A stretch of 64,000 bases of DNA, taken from NCBI RefSeq assembly GCF_003591485.1, contig NZ_QZCF01000006.1, positions 1 to 64,000 on the forward strand, read 5' to 3'. Shown here piece after piece: positions 8,262 to 18,390 of the stretch. This DNA comes from Paenibacillus sp. 1011MAR3C5. Its GTDB lineage: Bacteria > Bacillota > Bacilli > Paenibacillales > Paenibacillaceae. Within the stretch, counting starts at the first letter, position 1. The number at the start of each line of letters is the position of its first letter. The notes beneath the pieces are model-generated. The model did not search any database, was not told the DNA's origin, and saw only the letters and a list, made by a program, of their open reading frames with translations. A program made the position numbers and the translations under genes.

Positions 8262-9518
8262 TTAGGACTCCGTCTCGCGCCATACTTCTGCACCTAGTCT
8301 GGTCAAGTTCTCAACGAGATGATCATAACCGCGATCAATGTACTCCACGTTCGTAATTTCCGTAACGCCATCCTCTACCGTCAATGCGGCTACCACAAGA
8401 GCGGCACCCGCTCTTAAGTCCGCGGCTTTCACCTTCGCGGCGTTCAGCTTCGTGCCCTCGATAATCGCAGAGCGGCCTTCTACGCGAATATTCGCGCCCA
8501 TGCGAGTAAGCTCCGGCACATGCTTGAACCTTGTGCCATACACGTAATCGGACAGAATACTGACTCCCTTGGCTTGGGTCAACAATGTCGTCATCGGGGA
8601 TTGCAGATCCGTAGCGAATCCCGGATAGATCAATGCCTTGACATCAATTGCCGTATATTCAGGCGCTCCGATAATACGGATGGCCTCATCCATCTCTTCC
8701 ACTTGTACGCCCATTTCTTCCAGCTTGGCGGTCAGCGCCTCCAAGTGCTTCGGAATAACATTATCGATAAGAACATCGCCGCGAGTTGCCGCAGCCATAA
8801 TCATATAAGTGCCTGCCTGGATTCGGTCGGGAATAATGGAGTGACGGCAGCCGTGAAGCCGTTCGACCCCTTCGATACGGATCGTTTCGGTTCCGGCACC
8901 TTTAATCGTGGCGCCCATGGCGTTCAGGAGAGTAGCTACATCTATAATTTCAGGCTCTTTCGCCGCGTTTTCAATAATTGTATGGCCTTTGGCTCTTGAG
9001 GCCGCCAGCATAATATTAATCGTCGCGCCTACACTTGCGACATCCAGATAAATCTTTGCTCCCCGCAATTCCTTGGCAGCAATTCGGATTGAACCCTGTT
9101 CATTCGTTACCGTAGCGCCCAGTGCTTCAAATCCTTTAATGTGCTGATCAATAGGTCGTGGTTCGAAGTTGCAGCCGCCCGGAAGTCCGATCGTCGCTTC
9201 GCCGAAACGTCCCAGCAACGCCCCCATCATATAATAGGAGGCTCTGAGCAGCTTCACCTTGCCATTAGGCATCGGTCTCGAGATCAGCTGCGAAGGATCG
9301 ATTCGCATCGTATCGCCATCACGCTTAACGACTGCGCCAAGCTCTTGCAATATTTCACTATAGACCGCCACATCGCTAATAAGCGGCAAATTGTCGAGCA
9401 CAACTTCTGATTCTGCCAGAATCGCTGCCGGCACAAGAGCCACTGCACTGTTCTTGGCCCCGCTGATCTGGACTGTTCCGCGCAGCGGACGCCCGCCGCG
9501 GATCATGAGTTTCTCCAT
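8262..9518 (-). CDS. murA: UDP-N-acetylglucosamine 1-carboxyvinyltransferase (MurA2/MurZ type)
   Basis: Catalyses the first committed step of peptidoglycan synthesis, transfer of enolpyruvate from PEP to UDP-GlcNAc in the cytoplasm. The 418-residue sequence has the family GGRPLRG and SGAKNS N-terminal motifs and the catalytic Cys in [10 protein letters not shown] (about residue 116), the target of fosfomycin. Position between fba and rho corresponds to the second B. subtilis paralogue (murAB/murZ), so another murA copy is expected elsewhere. A TTG one codon upstream (9521) lies 9 bases from GGAGG and the ATG lies 12 bases from it; either could initiate. Confidence 0.96.
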   Translation of the reverse strand: MEKLMIRGGRPLRGTVQISGAKNSAVALVPAAILAESEVVLDNLPLISDVAVYSEILQELGAVVKRDGDTMRIDPSQLISRPMPNGKVKLLRASYYMMGALLGRFGEATIGLPGGCNFEPRPIDQHIKGFEALGATVTNEQGSIRIAAKELRGAKIYLDVASVGATINIMLAASRAKGHTIIENAAKEPEIIDVATLLNAMGATIKGAGTETIRIEGVERLHGCRHSIIPDRIQAGTYMIMAAATRGDVLIDNVIPKHLEALTAKLEEMGVQVEEMDEAIRIIGAPEYTAIDVKALIYPGFATDLQSPMTTLLTQAKGVSILSDYVYGTRFKHVPELTRMGANIRVEGRSAIIEGTKLNAAKVKAADLRAGAALVVAALTVEDGVTEITNVEYIDRGYDHLVENLTRLGAEVWRETES

Positions 9519-9556
9519 CAAATCAATAATCCTCCTGTTAGTTGGAAGATAACAAA

Positions 9557-9611
9557 GGAAAAACCGCCGAAGCTAGCGGCCGTGAAGCCGCTAGCCCTGT
9601 TCAGGCGGTTT
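9557..9611 (-). terminator. Terminator after fba
   Basis: AAACCGCC (minus strand, 9604-9611) pairs with GGCGGTTT (9561-9568), enclosing a GCTAGCGGC/GCCGCTAGC inner stem, then TTTTCC. It lies between fba and murA. Confidence 0.85.
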
Positions 9612-9632
9612 GTCCTCCCTTGTTCCTGTTGC

Positions 9633-10487
9633 TTAAGCTTGATTGTTACTTCCGAACAAGCGGATTTTTTCTTGAATAACAGCCTTCATCGCAGAGCGTG
9701 CAGGCGTCAGGTATTTACGAGGATCGAATACTTCAGCGTTAGCGCCCAGCACTTCGCGGATCGCATTCGTACAAGCTACTTGGTTCTCTGTATTCACATT
9801 GATTTTGCCAACGCCAGCTTGGATCGACAGGCGAATCGCTTCGTCTGGAACGCCCGAACCGCCGTGAAGCACAACCGGTACTGGAATAGCGTCAGCTACT
9901 TTTTGAATAATATCGTAATGGATTTTCGGCTCGCCTTTGTACATGCCGTGAGCTGTACCAACAGCGATAGCCAGACAGTCTACGCCAGTCTCCTCGTAGA
10001 AGCGAATCGCTTCTTCTGCGTTAGCCAATGTTGCATCAGCTTCATCAACGCTCAGGTCATCCTCAACGCCGCCGATTGTTCCGAGCTCGCCCTCTACAGA
10101 TACGCCCATAGCGCGTGCTGCTTTCACAACTTCCTTCGTCAATTGAATGTTCTCTTCAAGGCCATAATGGGAGCCGTCGAACATAACAGACGAGAAGCCT
10201 GCGCGGATACATTTCATAGCAACTTCAAAGCTGCTTCCGTGGTCAAGGTGAAGTGCGATTGGCAGGCCGGACTTTTTGGCAGCCGCTTCAGCCATTGCTA
10301 CGGTAAATTCGATTCCCATGTATTTAAGAGCGCCTTCGCTGACCCCATAAATAAATGGCGAATTCTCTTCCATTGCAGCCTCGACAGTCGCTTGCGCGAA
10401 CTCCAGGTTGTTCATGTTGAATTGACCTACTGCGAATTTGTTTGCTTTTGCTTTTGGCAAAAACTCATTCATAGACACGAGTGGCAT
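9633..10487 (-). CDS. fbaA: Class II fructose-1,6-bisphosphate aldolase
   Basis: Zinc-dependent cleavage of fructose 1,6-bisphosphate to dihydroxyacetone phosphate and glyceraldehyde 3-phosphate in glycolysis, and the reverse in gluconeogenesis. The 284-residue protein shows the class II signatures: HLDHGSS (Asp proton donor and zinc-binding His), EGELGTIGG, the AVGTAHGMY zinc site, and LHGGSG plus KINVNTE for phosphate binding. AGGAGG precedes the ATG. It lies in the pyrG-spo0F-fba-murA cluster and is bounded by its own promoter and terminator, so it is probably a separate, strongly expressed unit. Confidence 0.98.
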   Translation of the reverse strand: MPLVSMNEFLPKAKANKFAVGQFNMNNLEFAQATVEAAMEENSPFIYGVSEGALKYMGIEFTVAMAEAAAKKSGLPIALHLDHGSSFEVAMKCIRAGFSSVMFDGSHYGLEENIQLTKEVVKAARAMGVSVEGELGTIGGVEDDLSVDEADATLANAEEAIRFYEETGVDCLAIAVGTAHGMYKGEPKIHYDIIQKVADAIPVPVVLHGGSGVPDEAIRLSIQAGVGKINVNTENQVACTNAIREVLGANAEVFDPRKYLTPARSAMKAVIQEKIRLFGSNNQA

Positions 10488-10551
10488 AGTTCTGTTTCCT
10501 CCTATAGTTAGCTTTCTGTCTCAAGCCCGTTCCGACTTGTCATTCTGAGCT

Positions 10552-10580
10552 ATTATATCATATTGCGGCTGCAAATAGTA
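10552..10580 (-). promoter_or_regulatory. fba promoter
   Basis: On the minus strand a perfect TATAAT (10552-10557) lies about 65 bases upstream of the fba ATG. The -35 is weak: TACTAT at 17 bases (10575-10580) or TTTACT at 19. Confidence 0.6.
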
Positions 10581-10676
10581 AAGCTTGTTTTATAAGGCCC
10601 TAAAGGATATACCCGCCCTATAAGCACCTGATGATTTTCATCGTGTTAATAGAGCTGCCTTCCTGCTTGCAAAATG

Positions 10677-10714
10677 CAAAAACGGTACCGATGCGTTCTA
10701 GCACCAGTACCGTT
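10677..10714 (-). terminator. Terminator after spo0F
   Basis: The minus strand pairs AACGGTAC (10707-10714) with GTACCGTT (10681-10688) and ends in TTTTTG. It sits between spo0F and the fba promoter. Confidence 0.85.
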
Positions 10715-10724
10715 CTATATCCTA

Positions 10725-11123
10725 TTATGATCCTACCGCGAAACGGTCAGAAGAATTGCCTCCCTGCAGCTGACGATTCACTTCCATTCGCATCTCGTCG
10801 ATATCGAACGGCTTCGTGAAGTGCATCAGCGCCCCTAAGTCGGTCGCTTCCTTAATCATATCCAGCTCGCCATATGCGGTCATCATGATGACTTTAATCG
10901 AAGGGTCAATGGCCTTGATATGCTTCAGAATCTCCAGTCCGTCCATGCCAGGAATCTTCATATCCAATAAAACCAAATCCGGCGCTTCCAGCTTCACGAT
11001 CTCCAGGGCGATTTTGCCATTAGCCGCTTGAAACGTGTGATAGCCCTCGCTGCTGAATACTTCCAGTAGCAGCACGCGGATTCCGTTCTGATCGTCAACA
11101 ATAAGTACCTTCTTCTTATCCAA
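10725..11123 (-). CDS. spo0F: Sporulation phosphorelay response regulator Spo0F
   Basis: A stand-alone receiver domain that takes phosphate from sporulation histidine kinases and passes it to Spo0B and then Spo0A. The 132-residue protein closely matches B. subtilis Spo0F. It has IVDDQNGIR (acidic pair Asp10/Asp11), [13 protein letters not shown] (phospho-acceptor Asp near 54), [10 protein letters not shown] and FTKPFD (Lys near 104). A short Ser/Gly tail is extra. It starts at TTG, with GGGGGG 10 bases upstream. A sigma-H-type promoter lies upstream, and pyrG is adjacent, as in B. subtilis. Confidence 0.96.
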   Translation of the reverse strand: MDKKKVLIVDDQNGIRVLLLEVFSSEGYHTFQAANGKIALEIVKLEAPDLVLLDMKIPGMDGLEILKHIKAIDPSIKVIMMTAYGELDMIKEATDLGALMHFTKPFDIDEMRMEVNRQLQGGNSSDRFAVGS

Positions 11124-11193
11124 GCTTCATCTACCCCCCAAGACTAAACTACATATAAAAAATTTGAAATCATCGAAAATCCTCATTTTTTAT

Positions 11194-11222
11194 ATATTCG
11201 TGAAGCCAAGGGATTTTCCTTC
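11194..11222 (-). promoter_or_regulatory. Sigma-H-type promoter of spo0F
   Basis: On the minus strand GAAGGAAAA (11214-11222) and CACGAATAT are separated by 11 bases, against the sigma-H consensus RNAGGAWWW-N11/12-RNNGAATWW (one mismatch, C for R). The predicted start is about 65 bases before the TTG codon. A degenerate Spo0A-box-like TTTTCGAT lies downstream near 11175. spo0F is a known sigma-H gene in B. subtilis. Confidence 0.65.
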
Positions 11223-11286
11223 TAATCCACACAAAAACTTACTGGCTTTGATAGGAAATACGACATCAGCTTATAAGCATCCCCTA

Positions 11287-12918
<1,632 letters not shown>

Positions 12919-13033
12919 TTAATTTCAGTTTGCCCTTACAGAAGTGGTTTAAAAAGCGTTGCTAATGAAGGCTTTTCTTTTTAAACATACACTTTCAGGT
13001 CAAATCCTTGCTTCTTCAACTTGTCCCTTCAAA

Positions 13034-13070
13034 CAAAAAAAGTGACACCCGTAGCACCGGGGGCACTTTT
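13034..13070 (-). terminator. pyrG leader attenuator hairpin
   Basis: On the minus strand AAAAGTG...CACTTTTTTT forms a terminator hairpin whose 5' arm contains CCCCC. It starts about 48 bases after the predicted GGGCT transcription start and about 150 bases before pyrG. It could also serve as the rpoE terminator. Its C-run is what a G-extended transcript would pair with to block termination. Confidence 0.8.
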
Positions 13071-13117
13071 CTCATCTGCATATCAAATGCGTTATTTGTT
13101 AACCTAATCTTAAAGCC

Positions 13118-13155
13118 CATGCAATAGTTTACTCTGCCGCCACAGGGCATGTCAA
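13118..13155 (-). promoter_or_regulatory. pyrG promoter with GGGCT initiation site
   Basis: TTGACA (13150-13155), an 18-base spacer and TAAACT (13126-13131) on the minus strand are followed 7 bases later by GGGCTTT, with G at 13118 as the expected first base. GGGCT at +1 is the hallmark of CTP-controlled reiterative G addition at pyrG in Gram-positive bacteria. Confidence 0.8.
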
Positions 13156-13178
13156 GCAAAACTAGCTTCCATCTTGGA

Positions 13179-13751
13179 CTATCGTTCTTCCTCGTCTTCC
13201 TCTTCATCAAGGGAGTCCTCTTCGTCCTCTTCTTCGGCGTTCAATTCCCCGTCTTCAACCTCTTCATCCAGTTCCTCGTCCTCGATCTCGACATCCTCGT
13301 CGACTTCCGCTTCCTCTTCCGCTTCCTCGAAGTCTTCGCTGTCTTCATCGTAGGCGTCGTAATCCTCTTCGTCCGCAGTATAGCTGTCATCTTCCTCATC
13401 CGCGAACAGATCCTCGTCTTCCAGATCATCATCATCATTGATGATGCGGGTACGCTTGGCATTGCCTACTGGATCCTCAGAACGCTCAACTGGATACCAA
13501 CGCTTGAGTCCCCACATGTTGCTGCCTACGCAAGCGAAACGTCCGTCGATGTTAATCTCCGTATACACCTGCGCGATGAACTGATTGATGCCTTCTTCGG
13601 AAAGACCACGTATCTTAGCGATCTCCATCATCAGATCGCGATAATAATAAGGCGTATTCGCCGCTTTCAAAACCTCGAACGCCAAGTCGACCATCGGCAT
13701 CTCTTTTACGCGCTCAGGATCAAGCTTCAATGTATAGTTGCTTCCGCTCAT
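13179..13751 (-). CDS. rpoE: RNA polymerase delta subunit
   Basis: An accessory subunit of Gram-positive RNA polymerase that increases promoter selectivity and recycling. The 190-residue product has the N-terminal HARE-HTH winged-helix domain (about residues 15-85, with VDLAFEVLK and the WGLKRWYPVE end). An extremely acidic tail (about 100-190, almost entirely Asp/Glu) can displace nucleic acid. The ATG at 13751 has AGAGGA 8 bases upstream; an upstream in-frame extension lacks support. It is followed by pyrG, as in B. subtilis, but argS upstream is separated by a plus-strand subtilase gene. Confidence 0.95.
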   Translation of the reverse strand: MSGSNYTLKLDPERVKEMPMVDLAFEVLKAANTPYYYRDLMMEIAKIRGLSEEGINQFIAQVYTEINIDGRFACVGSNMWGLKRWYPVERSEDPVGNAKRTRIINDDDDLEDEDLFADEEDDSYTADEEDYDAYDEDSEDFEEAEEEAEVDEDVEIEDEELDEEVEDGELNAEEEDEEDSLDEEEDEEER

Positions 13752-13816
13752 ATCGACACATCCTCTCTTGCCCAAAAATTATGTACACATTCATTAGTCG
13801 CTTACACGCTAGTCAC

Positions 13817-13845
13817 AGTATAGTAAAACCTATTTCATGCAAAAA
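13817..13845 (-). promoter_or_regulatory. rpoE promoter
   Basis: The minus strand has TATACT (13817-13822) preceded at 17 bases by TTTTTG, a weak -35. It lies about 65 bases upstream of the rpoE ATG. Confidence 0.5.
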
Positions 13846-13880
13846 ATCAAGCGCGCTTCCTTCTGGCACCCCGTACAGCA

Positions 13881-13907
13881 AAAAGCGAAGGAGCGACCCT
13901 TCGCTTT
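13881..13907. terminator. Hairpin of uncertain role between the rpoE promoter and the subtilase
   Basis: A 10-bp stem (13882-13891 with 13898-13907) is followed by TTTTT on the minus strand and TTTG on the plus strand. No minus-strand gene ends just upstream, so it may stop readthrough from argS or an antisense transcript. The remaining sequence to 14108 holds no clear promoter; a TTGACA at about 14000 has no matching -10. Confidence 0.5.
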
Positions 13908-14108
13908 GACTGTATCCATCCGACAAGCCGCAAGCGGAATTATCGGAAATGCAAGAGCATGGTGAGCTCTTCATTTATCCTATGTCTTTTGGCGAAAATT
14001 GACACGGCATTCGACTTATTTCTTGAAAAAAAGGCATGTTGCTCATGCGGCGGAAGATGCGAATTCATAAGATGATGAAGCATCGTCCTTCGGGAGGGGA
14101 AGCCAAAA

Positions 14109-15248
14109 TTGGATACCGCCGCATTATTACGCTGGTTACAGCAAGTGACAATGAACAGCCAATCCGCCACTACCAAAAGAATTATTCGATTCCAGAATGG
14201 CAGCGAGTACCGGCGCTTCCTTCATAAGCTGTCCGAAGCAGCTTCAACGGCCGCGAACCTGAAAACGATCAGGCCTCTGCCCTTTATTCGTGCCATATCC
14301 TGCAAGCTGCCGCCCGATGCCAGACTTCAGGAATCCCTCTCCGGACGTGTCTGGATGGAGAAAGACTGCAAAATAAGCGTGAGCCCATCAGGTCAAAAGG
14401 CGCTTGCCATTGAAAACGGCATCCCCTGGGGCATCCAGCAAATTCGGGCCCCGCAGGCCTGGGGCATTACCACCGGCCACAGGGTCAAGGTTGGCGTCAT
14501 CGATACCGGCGTCGACTTCGGACATCCCGATCTGCATCACTCCCTGCTTCGAGGCATTAATCTGCTGAATCGGAGCAAGATGCCTTATGACGATAACGGA
14601 CACGGCACGCATATCGCAGGCACCATAGCGGCTGCCAATCAGATGCAAGGCATGATTGGTGTAGCTCCCAGGGCGCTGATCGCACCCGTGAAAGCGTTCG
14701 ACCATAACGGAAGCGCCTTTGTCTCCGACATTATTCTCGGCATCGAATGGTGCGTACGCAACGGAATGAATGTCATTAATATGAGCTTCGGCATGAAGAC
14801 CCGAAGCAAGGCTTTGCTTGGCGCCGTGACGAATGCCTACAATTCCGGCGTCATCATCGTTGCCTCCTCCGGCAATGACGGGAAGCTCCGGTCGGTGGAT
14901 TACCCGGCGCGCTATCCGCAAACCATCTCCGTGGGAGCGACGAATCGGCATCGGCGCATTGCGCCATTCAGCAACCGCGGCAATTATATCGACATTTACG
15001 CGCCCGGTGACAAAATTACATCCGCCTGGCTGCGAGGCAAATACAATGAGATGAGCGGCACCTCAATGGCCACCTCTCATGTCAGCGGCTCGATAGCCCT
15101 TTTGTTGTCGCTGCGTCCCGGATTATCTCCCGGGGAGATCAAATCGATTATGAAGCGATCTATGCAGCCTCTCAAAAACAGCAAAGCCCGCCGAAATATC
15201 GGCGAGCTGGATGTCATACGCATGCTGCAGGCCGCGGAGCGGAAATAG
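14109..15248 (+). CDS. S8 family serine protease (subtilase) without a signal peptide
   Basis: A 379-residue subtilisin-fold protease. The catalytic residues are Asp132 (VIDTGVD), His165 (NGHGTHIAG), oxyanion Asn256 (SSGND) and Ser319 (GTSMATSH). The first 105 residues resemble a short I9-type propeptide, but no signal peptide or membrane segment is visible, so the enzyme may act inside the cell or be released by lysis of the mother cell. It starts at TTG with GGGAGGGG 9 bases upstream. It is on the opposite strand between argS and rpoE, where B. subtilis has no protease. The substrate is unknown. Confidence 0.88.
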   Translation: MDTAALLRWLQQVTMNSQSATTKRIIRFQNGSEYRRFLHKLSEAASTAANLKTIRPLPFIRAISCKLPPDARLQESLSGRVWMEKDCKISVSPSGQKALAIENGIPWGIQQIRAPQAWGITTGHRVKVGVIDTGVDFGHPDLHHSLLRGINLLNRSKMPYDDNGHGTHIAGTIAAANQMQGMIGVAPRALIAPVKAFDHNGSAFVSDIILGIEWCVRNGMNVINMSFGMKTRSKALLGAVTNAYNSGVIIVASSGNDGKLRSVDYPARYPQTISVGATNRHRRIAPFSNRGNYIDIYAPGDKITSAWLRGKYNEMSGTSMATSHVSGSIALLLSLRPGLSPGEIKSIMKRSMQPLKNSKARRNIGELDVIRMLQAAERK

Positions 15249-15277
15249 CTCTTCGGCTTGTTTTATTCCTGTCTGTA

Positions 15278-16957
15278 TTACATACGCTCCGGTGCGGATA
15301 CGCCCACCAGGCGGAGTACATTCGCAAGGGCGATGCGAACAGCTCCCAGCAGAGCAAGTCTGGCTGCCGTCTGATCCGCATCTTCTGTAATTACGCGCTC
15401 AGCACGGTAATAGCTGTGTAATTCTGAAGCCAGCTCATACACGTAGCGAATCAAGCGATGCGGTGCATATTGCGCAGCAGCTTCCGCTATTTCTTGCGGA
15501 AGCTCGCCGATTTTGCGAATCAGGTCGAATTCCGCTTCCGTGTTCAGCTTGCTGTAATTCACACTGCCGGCATCCGGAAGGGCGATACCCTGCTCTTCCG
15601 CTTGTCTGAATATGCTGCAGATTCTGGCATGCGCATATTGCACGTAGAAGACTGGATTCTCATTCGATGTCGAGATCGCAAGATCCATATCAAAGTCCAG
15701 ATGCGAGTCCATGCTTCTCATGGAGAAGAAGTAGCGGATTGCGTCCACACCAACCTCGTCCATCAGATCCTCCATCGTCACCGCTTTGCCGGTCCGCTTC
15801 GACATCTTCATCTTTTCGCCGTTCTGGAACAGGCTGACCATCTGGGCGATCAGTACCGTCAGCTTCTCCGGATCGTTGCCAAGCGCCGCCATCGCAGCCT
15901 TCACGCGAGGGATGTAGCCATGGTGATCCGCTCCCCAGATATTGATCATCCGGTCGAAGCCTCTGCCGTACTTGTCGCGATGATAGGCGATGTCTGGCGT
16001 CAGGTACGTGTACGAGCCGTCATTTTTCACAAGGACGCGGTTTTTGTCGTCGCCAAATGGCATGGTCGACAACCAGGTTGCGCCTTCTTCCTCATAGACG
16101 TGTCCGGATGCCTTCAGCGCTTCCAGTCCTTGCTCGACTTGACCGCTCTCATAGAGCGAAGTTTCGCTATACCAGACATCAAAGCCGACGCGGAAGCGTC
16201 CAAGGTCGCGCTTGATCTTATCCAGCTCCTTCTCCAGTCCGAAGGTGCGGAAGTACGTGAAGCGCTCTTTGTCGGACAATTGAAGCAGCTTGTCGCCTTC
16301 TTGCTCCGCCAGCCCTTTGGCAAATCCGATAATATCCTCCCCGTAGTAACCGTCCTCCGGCATCTCCGCCTCTTGGCCGAGCGCTTGGCGGTAACGCGCC
16401 TCTAGCGAAAGCGCCAGGTTCTCTACTTGCTTGCCGGCGTCGTTAATATAATATTCGCGCGTTACTTCATAACCTGCGAAGTCTAGTACATTGCACAGGG
16501 AATCGCCAACAGCGGCGCCGCGCGCATGTCCCAGATGCAAGCTGCCCGTCGGATTGGCGCTGACAAACTCCACCTGTACGCGCGAGCCTTGACCGGCAGA
16601 CACGCGTCCATAATCTTCTCCTGCCTTGAGCGCATCCGCAATAATGGGATACAGATAGCCTTTGTCCATACGGAAGTTTATGAAGCCCGGTCCTGCAATC
16701 TCGGCCGATTGAATAGAAGCGCCCTTCAGGTCGAGATGCTCAATAATCGCTTCGGCAATCTGGCGCGGATTCTTCTTCGCCAGCTTTGTCAGCTGCATAG
16801 CTGCATTCGTCGCCAGATCGCCGTGGGATTTATCCTTCGGCACCTCGAGAACGAAGACGGGAAGCTCCTCTCTCGCCGCCAGCCCAGCAGCTACCGCTGC
16901 ATCCGCAATAGCCGATTTCACTTGCTCATACATTTTGTCCAGTACATTCGCACTCAT
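15278..16957 (-). CDS. argS: Arginine-tRNA ligase
   Basis: Charges tRNA-Arg. The 559-residue class I synthetase has the N-terminal Add-1 domain (1-110), the HIGH motif as HLGH within [14 protein letters not shown], the KMSK-type loop (KMSKRTG) and a C-terminal DALR anticodon-binding domain with a conserved Tyr/Arg-rich end. The start is the ATG at 16957 with AGGAGG 10 bases upstream. It overlaps the preceding YwiB-like gene as ATGA, so the two are translationally coupled. Confidence 0.98.
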   Translation of the reverse strand: MSANVLDKMYEQVKSAIADAAVAAGLAAREELPVFVLEVPKDKSHGDLATNAAMQLTKLAKKNPRQIAEAIIEHLDLKGASIQSAEIAGPGFINFRMDKGYLYPIIADALKAGEDYGRVSAGQGSRVQVEFVSANPTGSLHLGHARGAAVGDSLCNVLDFAGYEVTREYYINDAGKQVENLALSLEARYRQALGQEAEMPEDGYYGEDIIGFAKGLAEQEGDKLLQLSDKERFTYFRTFGLEKELDKIKRDLGRFRVGFDVWYSETSLYESGQVEQGLEALKASGHVYEEEGATWLSTMPFGDDKNRVLVKNDGSYTYLTPDIAYHRDKYGRGFDRMINIWGADHHGYIPRVKAAMAALGNDPEKLTVLIAQMVSLFQNGEKMKMSKRTGKAVTMEDLMDEVGVDAIRYFFSMRSMDSHLDFDMDLAISTSNENPVFYVQYAHARICSIFRQAEEQGIALPDAGSVNYSKLNTEAEFDLIRKIGELPQEIAEAAAQYAPHRLIRYVYELASELHSYYRAERVITEDADQTAARLALLGAVRIALANVLRLVGVSAPERM

Positions 16958-17397
16958 GATTCGTGATCCTCCTGTATATGGAGACGGATATGGAACCGTC
17001 CCGATAGTTGCTCGCTTACATATAAATCGTACCGCCATTCCAAGACGAACGGCGGCGCAGTCGGCAATAACGCACCCGTCTGATCCTGCTTCGCCTTCGC
17101 CTGCAGCGTCAGCGACTTCGTCTTCGTCTCCAGCTCGAATACCGTCACGGCTGATCGATATCGGCCGGTCCGGCTTTGACCGGAAACGAACAGCTGATCC
17201 GATTGTACCGCGCCGCTTCGCTTGAGCGACAGCTCACCCGGCGAATACCGAATGAGCGCCCGCGTCGCCTCGTCCTCCGCATAACGGATGAACAGCGACT
17301 TCTCCTTGCGAAACCATTCTCCCTTATAGCGATGCGTTACTTTCTCTCCGTCCGCCTTGCTTTCCAATATAATGATGGCCTTGCCGCTGTCGTTCAT
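16954..17397 (-). CDS. ywiB: DUF1934 (YwiB) family beta-barrel protein
   Basis: A 147-residue soluble protein of the DUF1934 family, predicted to form a calycin-like beta barrel. Its biochemical role is unknown. Alternating hydrophobic strands and the C-terminal [19 protein letters not shown] region fit the family. It precedes argS with a 4-base overlap, the same arrangement as B. subtilis ywiB-argS. A GGGAG site lies upstream of the ATG. Confidence 0.85.
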   Translation of the reverse strand: MNDSGKAIIILESKADGEKVTHRYKGEWFRKEKSLFIRYAEDEATRALIRYSPGELSLKRSGAVQSDQLFVSGQSRTGRYRSAVTVFELETKTKSLTLQAKAKQDQTGALLPTAPPFVLEWRYDLYVSEQLSGRFHIRLHIQEDHES

Positions 17398-17481
17398 TGC
17401 CCCGCTCCCGCTATCGTTCTTTCGTATGTTACTACTATATACAGGAAGCCTTCCAATTTCAACGCCTGAATCCCTGAAAGA

Positions 17482-18021
17482 CTAGCGATCCGAGGCAAAG
17501 GGAACGATCACCCGCCAAGCGTTAATCCGATCCTCCAGACTCCGCATATGCTTGGTCGGGATCGGGCTGGATGAAGGCAGCTTGATTTTTTCAATATGCT
17601 GAAGCGAAGGATGCCCTCCGAAAGCCTTGCGGAAGGTATCATACGCTTTGCTTCCGTTGAACGCAATCGCTCGAATGCCGGGATAACGCTCTAGCAATCC
17701 CGGAAAATCATTGGGAGTCTCTTCCTTAATATTCGCATCCAGACTTCCTTCCCGTTCGCAGGAGTGGATGACATCCCATACGGCCAGCCGATGCTCCCGA
17801 AGGAAAGCAAGCCGATTCTCATAGATGGAATCTGGCGGCGGATAGCCCTCCTGGCCCGGCGTGCTCTCATGAAACAAACCATATAAGATTCGCCAAAAGT
17901 AATTTTGCGGATGTCCGTAGAACTGTCCGTACTCCAGCGACTTTACGCTTGGCGCCGTACCGGCAATGAGCACGCGCGAGCGTTCATCGACAACAGGCGG
18001 AAACGAATAAATGAGCGACAT
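17482..18021 (-). CDS. DNA-deoxyinosine glycosylase (uracil-DNA glycosylase superfamily)
   Basis: A base-excision repair enzyme of 179 residues that removes hypoxanthine (and possibly uracil) from DNA. The signature GTAPSVKSLEYGQFYGHPQN followed by FWRIL, and the distal AFNGSKAYDTF and LPSSSP motifs, match the family annotated as hypoxanthine-DNA glycosylase. The ATG at 18021 has AAAGGAGG 7 bases upstream. It appears to be a single-gene unit. Confidence 0.88.
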   Translation of the reverse strand: MSLIYSFPPVVDERSRVLIAGTAPSVKSLEYGQFYGHPQNYFWRILYGLFHESTPGQEGYPPPDSIYENRLAFLREHRLAVWDVIHSCEREGSLDANIKEETPNDFPGLLERYPGIRAIAFNGSKAYDTFRKAFGGHPSLQHIEKIKLPSSSPIPTKHMRSLEDRINAWRVIVPFASDR

Positions 18022-18148
18022 GAAGATGCCTCCTTTCATCTCTCCATTATATCCTGCCAGGCGCTGCTCATGCGAAAGTTGAAGCGTACTGGGCGATTCA
18101 ACTCAAATCGTCGTGTTTATACCAACGCGATAAGCTACTGGATTTATG

Positions 18149-18178
18149 TTGGCAATGGCTAATTTTCTCAGTTATACT
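18149..18178 (+). promoter_or_regulatory. Promoter for the stalk-domain protein gene
   Basis: TTGGCA (18149-18154), an 18-base spacer and TATACT (18173-18178). The predicted start leaves an untranslated leader of about 205 bases before the ATG at 18391. Confidence 0.65.
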
Positions 18179-18254
18179 AGATCGAGTATAAATATAATGG
18201 AAGTAAAAAATGGCTTGCTCGTTCTTTTTTCCTATTACCATTTTTAATCATTCA

Positions 18255-18300
18255 CATGCATATTAGGGATACACCTCATGAAGATTCCATAATATGCATG
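18255..18300. repeat. 11-bp inverted repeat in a long leader
   Basis: CATGCATATTA (18255-18265) and TAATATGCATG (18290-18300) are perfect inverted copies 24 bases apart, inside the leader upstream of the stalk-domain gene. It could be a protein-binding site or an RNA hairpin; it has no T-run. Confidence 0.6.
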
Positions 18301-18390
18301 CTGCTTGCAGCCCAGGCGTATAGCAAGCCGTTGTTAAGTCCAAGGACTTCACCATACATAATCTCAATGACATGCAGAGGAGATGGATTC

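Noticed and set aside
9582..10511. 309-codon plus-strand frame opposite fba
   Set aside because: Antisense to the aldolase, with Cys- and His-rich low-complexity translation typical of shadow frames.
13960..14108. Promoter for the subtilase from TTGACA near 14000
   Set aside because: No -10-like hexamer occurs at 15-19 bases, and no clear sporulation-sigma consensus was found.
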